Of a stretch of DNA of 64,000 nt, positions 58,164 through 64,000 are shown piece after piece. Location of the stretch: contig JBAXGD010000001.1 of the NCBI GenBank assembly GCA_037139575.1, positions 1 through 64,000 on the forward strand. Direction: 5' to 3'. The number at the start of each line of letters is the position of its first letter. The first letter of the stretch is position 1. The notes under the pieces were generated by a model, which saw only the letters and a list, made by a program, of their open reading frames with translations, was not told the origin of the DNA and made no database searches. Position numbers and translations under genes: made by a program. This DNA comes from CAIYEO01 sp037139575. Its GTDB lineage: Bacteria; Patescibacteriota; Saccharimonadia; Saccharimonadales; UBA4665.

Positions 58164-59333
58164 TTAATTCCTAGTTAAAACTATTATTTGCCGAGCAACT
58201 ATTTGCCCTTGACGATGATAAAACAAATTATTGTTATTAATAATTGAAAAACTTAATTGATTATATCCCAAATCATAGAGTTGGTCAAGAAGGGGAAGGG
58301 TAATAAAGTTTCTATTTATTCTGTCTTCCCAGGCTGGTAATGCTAGAACCATTTTTCCATGCATAGGTAATTGATCATGTATATTTCTGAGGAATTTTTT
58401 TATGATGGTATCGCAATTCTGAATATTAGTTTTTAAGCGCTGTGAATCTGGATATGTGCTATAGGCTTGCCCTAAATAAGTTTCACAAGCAACGGCATCA
58501 AAATTATCCCATTCATAGTCAAGAGCGTCACCAATATCAACAACTGAATCAGACTTTATTTGATATATTCCTTTTAGCCAATCAAGGTTACCTTTGGAGT
58601 ATTCAATCATTCGTGGCTCGATGTCTGTTCCATATGCTTTAAAACCATCCAATAGGGCTTCTTGAAGCAATACACCTGTTCCGCAAAAAGGATCAAGAAT
58701 AGTGCTATTTTCTTTTGGATTGGCAAGATTTATAAGTATTTGGGCAAGCTTTGGCGGAAGCATCCCAACCCTCGCATCTCTAAATGGACGGTTATAGTCT
58801 CGTTGTGAGTAGGCATCAATGTTTTGTTCTTGTACAGTTTGACCAATAATGCAGCCTTCGCGAGTTCTTATTAGTATTATCTCCATGCCTCTGGGTCCAG
58901 TTAGTTTATTGTGGAGTATTTGAGCACTATTTAACTGTAATGATTGATTAGGTATCATTCTGACAGATTGCTCAATGTTTCTAAGTTTTCTTTTTGCGTT
59001 TAAGCTGAGTTTTTTCAATTGGTCTGTTCTTATGTTGAAGCCAAAAGTGCTAAAACCTAATTGTAATTTACCTTCATGGGGGGAGCCGGTTATCGATATG
59101 ATGTTTTCTTCCATATATCTCTCAACTTGAACCCAGTCACTAAATGGTAGAGTTGATAATATTTTTGCTAATTTTATGCTTCCACCTAGCCTATTGAAAT
59201 CTATATCTTTATCATCAAGAATAGAGCCGACAATGTCCTCAGAAATCATATCGAAATTTTCATTTCCATATAGACTCTCAAGTTCTGCAAGTGCGATATC
59301 TTTCTGTCTTCCAAGTAGCAATAAACTCTTCAT
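58164..59333 (-). CDS. TRM11-like RNA/DNA methyltransferase
   Basis: 389 residues. An N-terminal alpha/beta region (about 1-165, possibly THUMP-like) is followed by YNRPFRDARVGMLPPKLAQ, typical of TRM11-type proteins, and the SAM motif ILDPFCGTGVLLQEALL (212-228) with the acidic GTDIEP. The catalytic [DN]PPY is not found: the matching loop reads ACETYLGQ (about 282-289). Target guanine-N2 methylation of tRNA is therefore uncertain. A minus-strand TATACT ends 7 nt before the ATG, a leaderless layout. Confidence 0.78.
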   Translation of the reverse strand: MKSLLLLGRQKDIALAELESLYGNENFDMISEDIVGSILDDKDIDFNRLGGSIKLAKILSTLPFSDWVQVERYMEENIISITGSPHEGKLQLGFSTFGFNIRTDQLKKLSLNAKRKLRNIEQSVRMIPNQSLQLNSAQILHNKLTGPRGMEIILIRTREGCIIGQTVQEQNIDAYSQRDYNRPFRDARVGMLPPKLAQILINLANPKENSTILDPFCGTGVLLQEALLDGFKAYGTDIEPRMIEYSKGNLDWLKGIYQIKSDSVVDIGDALDYEWDNFDAVACETYLGQAYSTYPDSQRLKTNIQNCDTIIKKFLRNIHDQLPMHGKMVLALPAWEDRINRNFITLPLLDQLYDLGYNQLSFSIINNNNLFYHRQGQIVARQIIVLTRN

Positions 59334-59340
59334 TATAATA

Positions 59341-59346
59341 AGTATA
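59341..59346 (-). promoter_or_regulatory. -10 box of the TRM11-like gene, leaderless layout
   Basis: Minus-strand TATACT, 7 nt to the ATG at 59333. It lies back to back with a plus-strand TATAAT (59369-59374) for the next gene. Confidence 0.5.
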
Positions 59347-59386
59347 GCGCCTTAAACGGTTTTTTAGGTATAATAAAAAACATATT

Positions 59387-60445
59387 ATGGGTGAAAAAAA
59401 TTTATTGAAAAAGCGTTGGAAATTAATAATTAATTATTTAACTATTGTTGCTCTTATAATTCTTGCAATAGCACTTCGACATCAGTTGGCTCAAACATTC
59501 GATAATTTGAAGCATGTTAATGCGACATGGCTTCTACTTATGATACCGATACAGGCATGGAATTATTATGCTCAATCTAGGTTATTCCAATCCATTTTTA
59601 GTCTTTTGGGCAGTAAGCTGAAGGCTACACGTTTGTATGTATTGTCACTAGAGTTAAATTTTGTTAATAATGTTTTTCCAAGTGGGGGAGTATCAGGCGC
59701 ATCTTACTTTGCGGCTAGGGTTAGGTCTGCAGATATTAGTTTAGGTAGAGCGACATTCACATATGTCATGAAGCTTGCTATGATCTTTGTTTCCTTCCAG
59801 TTCCTGGTTTTGCTTGGCTTATTCATGCTAGCAATTCATGGTAATGTTAACCAATTTGTAATATTCGTGGCATCATTTTCATCAGCTATTATTATTGTTG
59901 GAATATTTCTATTTATTTATATAATTGGCAGTCAGACTCGAATTACTTCTACTTTTACTTATTTAACCAGGATATTAAATAGAATTGTTAGCATAGTACT
60001 TCCGAAGCATCCAGAAGTAATTAATTTAGAAAAAGCTAAAGAAGTTTTTGTAGATTTTCATCATAATTACAATATTTTGAGATCGAAGAAAAAAGAATTA
60101 AAGACACCGCTTTATTATGGCTTCCTAAATAATATTTCTGAATTGCTTTCAATTTATGTAGTTTATTTAGCTTTTGGTCACTGGGTAAATCCTGGAGCTA
60201 TTATCTTAGCCTATGCAATCGCTAACTTTGCAGGACTAATCGCAGTTTTACCTGGTGGAATTGGTGTATATGAAGCGATGATGGTGGCAGTTATGGTAGC
60301 AGCTGGAATTCCGGCCAATTTAAGTCTTTCGGTTACGATTATGTACAGAGTATTAAATACTTTAATACAGCTTCCTCCAGGTTATTTCCTTTGGAACAGA
60401 AGATCTAAGTTTGATGTAGGCGGATCTTTAGATGGAGCTAGTTGA
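59387..60445 (+). CDS. Flippase-like integral membrane protein (LPG-synthase TM family)
   Basis: 352 residues with about eight to nine helices. The pattern NNVFPSGGVSGASYFAARVR (about 93-112), and near the end GLIAVLPGGIGVYEAMMVA (about 284-302), define the family of MprF-type flippase domains (PF03706, from memory). There is no catalytic aminoacyl-transferase domain, so only lipid flipping or transport is suggested. TATAAT (59369-59374) ends 12 nt before the ATG. It overlaps xseA by 14 nt. Confidence 0.85.
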   Translation: MGEKNLLKKRWKLIINYLTIVALIILAIALRHQLAQTFDNLKHVNATWLLLMIPIQAWNYYAQSRLFQSIFSLLGSKLKATRLYVLSLELNFVNNVFPSGGVSGASYFAARVRSADISLGRATFTYVMKLAMIFVSFQFLVLLGLFMLAIHGNVNQFVIFVASFSSAIIIVGIFLFIYIIGSQTRITSTFTYLTRILNRIVSIVLPKHPEVINLEKAKEVFVDFHHNYNILRSKKKELKTPLYYGFLNNISELLSIYVVYLAFGHWVNPGAIILAYAIANFAGLIAVLPGGIGVYEAMMVAVMVAAGIPANLSLSVTIMYRVLNTLIQLPPGYFLWNRRSKFDVGGSLDGAS

Positions 60446-61544
60446 ATTAAGCGTTAGTCAGTTTGTTGATTCGATCAATCAAACATTTGAATTCGCATAT
60501 CCAATCATTTCTGTTGTTGGTGAAGTTGCTAATTTTAAAATCAGTAAGGGTACCTGGGTTTATTTTGATCTCAAGGACGAAAATTCTAGCATTAGATGTT
60601 TTACGAGCGTATACAAGTTATCCTTCCCGGTAGAAGACGGGATGATGATCAAAGTTATTGGCCAGCCTAAACTACATACTAACTATGGCTTTAGTTTTAA
60701 TGTTTCATCATTCCAGCCGGTCGGCGAGGGAACGATAAAAAAAGCAATCGATTTACTTGAAAAGAAATTGCTAGCTGAAGGATTATTCGACGACAAAAGA
60801 AAACGCCCATTGTCTTATCCTCCTAAAAAAATCGGACTTATCACTTCTTCCGAATCAGCAGCTTATGCTGACTTTATAAAAATCATCAATTCACGATGGG
60901 TGGGTTTAGAAATAGTTCTATACAGTGTTTTAGTGCAAGGTGAAAAAGCCCCAGGTGAAATATGTTCAGCAATAAAATACTTTAATGAGCTTTCTGATGC
61001 GCCAGATGTTTTGGTCATAACTAGAGGAGGTGGTTCCAGCGAAGATTTATGGGCTTTTAGTACCGAAGAAGTTACAAGGGCTGTTGCAGGAAGTAGGGTT
61101 ACCACCCTCGTTGCTATTGGTCATGAAATAGATTTTTCACTCGCAGAGAAGGCTGCAGATAAACGAGCAAGTACACCTAGCAACGCGGCAGAAATATTAG
61201 TTCCTGATAAACGGGATTCTATCAATAACTTCACTAAAAATTACGATCAATTGCTATACCTATTGAAGAATATTTTTATTCAGAACAATAAAGAAATTTT
61301 ATTAATTTCCACGAACCTAGAAAAAGATGTTAGGGATAAAATACAAAAAGCACTATCCTTAATTGTTTATCAGACAAGTTTAATAGAAGCCCTCAACCCA
61401 AAACAGATTTTAAAAAGGGGCTATTCAATAATAAAGTCAGAAGATACACTTATTAAATCTGCGACACAGCTGAAAATTGGATCCGTAATTAATATGCAGT
61501 TTTATGATTCCGAAGCTAAAGTAATTATTAACGAACTTAAGTAA
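60432..61544 (+). CDS. xseA: Exodeoxyribonuclease VII large subunit
   Basis: 370 residues. The N-terminal OB-fold has VGEVANFKISKGTWVYFDLKD (about 29-49), and the catalytic domain has IGLITSSESAAYADF, TRGGGSSEDLWAF (about 197-209) and IGHEIDFSLAEKAADKRASTP (about 232-252). A coiled region and a short C-terminal domain (LKRGYSII) follow. It degrades single-stranded DNA together with XseB. The coiled region is shorter than in E. coli (456 residues). Confidence 0.95.
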   Translation: MELVELSVSQFVDSINQTFEFAYPIISVVGEVANFKISKGTWVYFDLKDENSSIRCFTSVYKLSFPVEDGMMIKVIGQPKLHTNYGFSFNVSSFQPVGEGTIKKAIDLLEKKLLAEGLFDDKRKRPLSYPPKKIGLITSSESAAYADFIKIINSRWVGLEIVLYSVLVQGEKAPGEICSAIKYFNELSDAPDVLVITRGGGSSEDLWAFSTEEVTRAVAGSRVTTLVAIGHEIDFSLAEKAADKRASTPSNAAEILVPDKRDSINNFTKNYDQLLYLLKNIFIQNNKEILLISTNLEKDVRDKIQKALSLIVYQTSLIEALNPKQILKRGYSIIKSEDTLIKSATQLKIGSVINMQFYDSEAKVIINELK

Positions 61545-61554
61545 TGGAGATAGA

Positions 61555-61749
61555 ATGAAAAAGAACAGCGAAGTTAATTATAAAGATTTAAAAGATGAAC
61601 TGGATAATATCTTGGTCAGTCTTCAGAGTGATAGTATTGATGTGGATGAATCATTGATTAAATATGAGAGAGGTAGAGAGATAATAAATAAATTAACTGA
61701 CTATCTAAAGAATGCCGAGAACACAATAACCAAAATAAACGCTAAATAG
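61555..61749 (+). CDS. xseB: Exodeoxyribonuclease VII small subunit
   Basis: 64 residues, a helical hairpin: YKDLKDELDNILVSLQSDSIDVDESLIKYERG followed by a second helix to the C-terminus. The pattern (L..L..I...L....I..D..L..YE.G) is that of XseB. It starts 10 nt after xseA, with GGAG about 6 nt before the ATG. Confidence 0.92.
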   Translation: MKKNSEVNYKDLKDELDNILVSLQSDSIDVDESLIKYERGREIINKLTDYLKNAENTITKINAK

Positions 61750-61752
61750 CAG

Positions 61753-62235
61753 ATGATTTTTTTAATTCTAATAGTAGTTTTTTGTTTTAGCTTTGTGATT
61801 TTATTTGGTCCTCCATATTTGCCAACTTTGAAAAAGCAAATTGAATCAACATTTGATGTTTTGGAATTAAAAAAGGGGGATACGCTTATTGAGCTCGGAT
61901 CAGGGGACGGAAAAATACTTATTGCTGCAGCAAAAAAAGGATACAGCGCCATAGGATATGAACTTAATCCATTGCTATTCGTGATATCAAAAATTCGGAC
62001 TTTGCCTTACGGCAAAAAGATAAAAGTATACTGTCGTAACTTTTGGAATATAGAATTGCCACAAGCTGATGCAGTATATACATTCTTATTAAAGCGACAG
62101 ATGAGTAAGCTAGATCAAAAACTAGAAGAGTATAAATACAAACCTTTAAAACTAGTAAGTTTTGCTTTTAAAATTCCAAGCAAAAAAATCATTCAACAAA
62201 AAGACGGAATTTTCCTCTACAAATATAATAAATAA
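61753..62235 (+). CDS. Membrane-anchored class I SAM methyltransferase
   Basis: 160 residues. One N-terminal helix (1-19) is followed by LKKGDTLIELGSGDGKILIAAA (about 39-60, SAM motif I) and an acidic second motif GYELNP. The fold is short and lacks a clear substrate motif; the middle has YCRNFWNIELPQADAVYTFL. Small anchored methyltransferases of this type are common in CPR with no known target. It starts 3 nt after xseB. Confidence 0.75.
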   Translation: MIFLILIVVFCFSFVILFGPPYLPTLKKQIESTFDVLELKKGDTLIELGSGDGKILIAAAKKGYSAIGYELNPLLFVISKIRTLPYGKKIKVYCRNFWNIELPQADAVYTFLLKRQMSKLDQKLEEYKYKPLKLVSFAFKIPSKKIIQQKDGIFLYKYNK

Positions 62236-62258
62236 TATTTCTATCTTTTTCCCAGTAC

Positions 62259-62288
62259 TTGATTATTGTTATGTTTATAGGGTAACAT
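62259..62288 (+). promoter_or_regulatory. Promoter of the 62297 gene, leaderless layout
   Basis: TTGATT (62259-62264), 18-nt spacer, TAACAT (62283-62288), then 8 nt to the ATG at 62297. No Shine-Dalgarno. Confidence 0.45.
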
Positions 62289-62296
62289 TATCTTAA

Positions 62297-62959
62297 ATGA
62301 AATTAAAAAATGACCAAAGAGGCAATAGTTCAGCTTTAGTAATTATTGGATTATCAATTACTCTACTTATTTTTGTTGCGTTTAGCTTCTGGGCTTTCTC
62401 TGGTAGGCAAAAGTACAAAAATAACGTTCAGGCAATTTCCGATCAGGCTGTCCAGCAGGCAGTACAAACTACTCAACAGCAAGACGCTGTTAAATATAAT
62501 GAGCAGCTCAAGAATCCTTTTAGGACTTACTCTGGCCCATCTCAATATGGTGGGTTGAGCTTAAAGTATCCGAATACTTGGAATGCCTATGTTGATGATA
62601 CGGGCAGTGGCCAATCTTCTATAGATGGTTACTTTAGTCCAGGACACATTCCTTCAATCAGTGCACAGTCATCAGTATTCGCATTAAGGGTACAAGTTCT
62701 TAATCAGTCGTACTCAGACGTACTAGGTGGGATTACATCATCGAGTCAGCAAAATCAAGCAAAAATTTCTCCATATTCATTACCTTTGCTTCCTAGCGTA
62801 GTTGGAGTAAAGGTTACTGGTCAGATTGGAAATAATCAGACTGGTGAGATGGTAGTTCTTCCTTTAAGAGGAAATACGATTGAAGTTTTTACTATGGGTA
62901 CGGATTACCAGAGTGATTTTGAAAATATAATTCTACCTAATTTAACATTCTCACCATAA
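62297..62959 (+). CDS. Membrane-anchored outside protein of unknown function (PsbP-like fold possible)
   Basis: 220 residues. A short basic start (MKLKNDQRGNSS) and one helix (about 13-33) resemble a pilin-like or signal-anchor N-terminus. A Gln-rich linker (about 40-70) leads to an outside domain with YGGLSLKYPNTWNAYVDDTG, a pattern found in PsbP-like proteins where a strand pair is followed by P-x-x-W. No catalytic residues are seen. The function is unknown. Confidence 0.65.
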   Translation: MKLKNDQRGNSSALVIIGLSITLLIFVAFSFWAFSGRQKYKNNVQAISDQAVQQAVQTTQQQDAVKYNEQLKNPFRTYSGPSQYGGLSLKYPNTWNAYVDDTGSGQSSIDGYFSPGHIPSISAQSSVFALRVQVLNQSYSDVLGGITSSSQQNQAKISPYSLPLLPSVVGVKVTGQIGNNQTGEMVVLPLRGNTIEVFTMGTDYQSDFENIILPNLTFSP

Positions 62960-63031
62960 TTTTTATATAAAAAATAGTTTATGATGTGTCATATAATTTG
63001 ATGCTATAATTATTTTGGAATAGGGGTTGAA

Positions 63032-63751
63032 GTGAAAGGTACTAATAGTTTAGTCGGGGTAGATCAATATTTATTGAAGTCCATAGCTGAGGAGCTAAGG
63101 CTACCTTTGATTCAAATCTCCAGATTAGCAGAACTAAACATGCAAAATCAAAAAATCGACCAAACAGATATCAAAAAAATGGAAAGTAGTGCCGACCTAG
63201 CCATTCAATTACTTGAAAGTTTTATTCTTGGAGTTGAGTATAGTGATAGGCAAACCGAAATTGAACTCAGCCCAATTACGATTGGAGCCGTCTTAAATGA
63301 CGTAGCACATCAAGTAAATAAATTAGCCACAGCAAATAATTATGATATAGAGCTTTCAGTTAAATCTGCTCATCCAGTTATGGGAAATTACGAGGCAATA
63401 AAAATGGCCTATCTAAACATAGCCCACACCATAATTACGGGAAGCTCAAAGAATGAAAATAATCGCCGCAGTTCATTAGTCTTTGCTGTTTATAATAGAG
63501 GACCTAAAAATATGGCCGGCATTTATTCAAACAATTTAGATATTAATAAAAACGTATGGGAAAAATCAATTAATAATTTTGAGAAATCAAGGCAGAAAAT
63601 GCCTGAATTTTCACATATAAACGGTTCCGGATTTTTTGTTGCATCATCAATATTAGAAGCTATGTCTTTAGAACTTGGCCCAAGTAAATTTCACGGCAAT
63701 AAAGGTCTAGCGGCTGGCTTTCCTCTCAGTCAACAGCTTCAATTAGTTTGA
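63032..63751 (+). CDS. Degenerate histidine kinase-like protein (HisKA His replaced by Glu)
   Basis: 239 residues, GTG start behind GGGG. The helix YLLKSIAEELRLPLIQISRLAEL (13-35) aligns with the HisKA dimerisation helix, where HELRTPL is expected, but position 20 is Glu instead of the phospho-accepting His. The ATPase-like half (about 85-239) keeps a rough N-box position (MAYLNIAHTII) and GSGFFVASSILEAM as a G2-like box, but a clear DxGxG is missing. There is no sensor or membrane segment. It is probably a pseudokinase that acts by binding. The next gene, 2 nt downstream, is a receiver whose phospho-Asp is also Glu. Confidence 0.7.
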   Translation: MKGTNSLVGVDQYLLKSIAEELRLPLIQISRLAELNMQNQKIDQTDIKKMESSADLAIQLLESFILGVEYSDRQTEIELSPITIGAVLNDVAHQVNKLATANNYDIELSVKSAHPVMGNYEAIKMAYLNIAHTIITGSSKNENNRRSSLVFAVYNRGPKNMAGIYSNNLDINKNVWEKSINNFEKSRQKMPEFSHINGSGFFVASSILEAMSLELGPSKFHGNKGLAAGFPLSQQLQLV

Positions 63752-63753
63752 TT

Positions 63754-64000
63754 ATGAAAAAAATACTACTCATTGAGCCAGATAAAACATTATCTATAGT
63801 TGCGCATGATTATTTGCAGGGCAGAGATTTAGATATTCAAATAGCTGAGGGTGCCCAGGAAGCAGTAAATTTAGCCGATAAAAATGAGCCAGAATTAGTT
63901 ATTCTTGAGATACAACTTAAACATCATAATGGGATAGATTTTATTCATGAATTTCGTAGTTACCCAGAGTGGCATAAAATACCAATATTGATATATTCAA
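63754..64000 (+). CDS. Response-regulator receiver protein, truncated by the window end
   Basis: The first 82 residues are visible and run off the right edge. The acidic start IEPDK (Glu8, Asp10) and the strand ELVILEIQLKHHNGIDF align with a receiver, but the phospho-acceptor is Glu52 in place of Asp. Asp-to-Glu changes can imitate the phosphorylated state. It starts 2 nt after the degenerate kinase, so the two form one unit. Whether an output domain follows cannot be seen. Confidence 0.75.
   Translation, partial: MKKILLIEPDKTLSIVAHDYLQGRDLDIQIAEGAQEAVNLADKNEPELVILEIQLKHHNGIDFIHEFRSYPEWHKIPILIYS

Overview
The window is AT-rich bacterial DNA that most resembles a Candidate Phyla Radiation genome, and within it Candidatus Saccharibacteria (TM7). 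The grounds are the gene set (shortened IF2, type B L31, fused or reduced housekeeping clusters, many short single-domain proteins), the very tight gene packing, and an rRNA gene interrupted by a group I intron. Both RF1 (prfA) and RF2 (prfB) are present and many intact genes end in TGA, so the code is the standard one and not the Gracilibacteria/SR1 code. The phylum call is an inference from gene content, not a phylogeny.

Layout. Bases 1-600 hold a decayed surface-type gene that still has its promoter and ribosome binding site. A minus-strand pair (receiver protein, small membrane protein) follows. Bases 1728-5960 are a 23S-5S rRNA unit with its own promoter, a 19-bp flanking processing stem, a 708-nt group I intron coding for a LAGLIDADG endonuclease, and a terminator; no 16S gene is linked. 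Then come a KGG-repeat stress protein, an ImmA-like metallopeptidase and a ROK kinase (6.1-7.6 kb); an S1-domain protein and infB; fmt-def-priA on the minus strand; rpsU-yqeY-adk-map-ftsA-ftsZ-nrdR-nrdJ (14.9-23.0 kb); a T-box-controlled ileS; rplU-parA-parB; lepB; an HtrA protease with two unnamed membrane proteins; prmC-prfA-rpmE on the minus strand; and rpsB-tsf-frr-uppS-rseP-CPBP-proS-greA-lysS-msrA (34.2-42.6 kb). Directly after msrA lies a seven-helix protein that I identify as a heliorhodopsin, followed by a HAD phosphatase and a PD-(D/E)XK nuclease. The right third carries serS-hpf-secA, an M16 peptidase, prfB, ftsE-ftsX with a coiled-coil CHAP hydrolase and a C-terminal processing protease (a cell-division wall-cutting set), pyrG, a receiver protein, rpmA, a TRM11-like methyltransferase, a flippase-like membrane protein, xseA-xseB, a membrane-anchored methyltransferase, and at the right edge a degenerate histidine kinase followed by a truncated receiver.

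The genes cover translation and its maturation, cell division and wall turnover, chromosome partition, deoxynucleotide supply, secretion and protein quality control. The most interesting points are: (1) the heliorhodopsin gene, with its own promoter, between msrA and a HAD phosphatase; (2) a recurring promoter layout in which the -10 hexamer lies 6-8 nt before the ATG with no ribosome binding site, implying that a dozen genes here are read from leaderless mRNAs; (3) the intron at 23S position 1951 (E. coli numbering); (4) a short ileS T-box with a possible second promoter behind its terminator; (5) a sensor/receiver pair in which both phospho-residues are replaced by Glu; (6) several 5' leaders with terminator-like or SD-covering hairpins.
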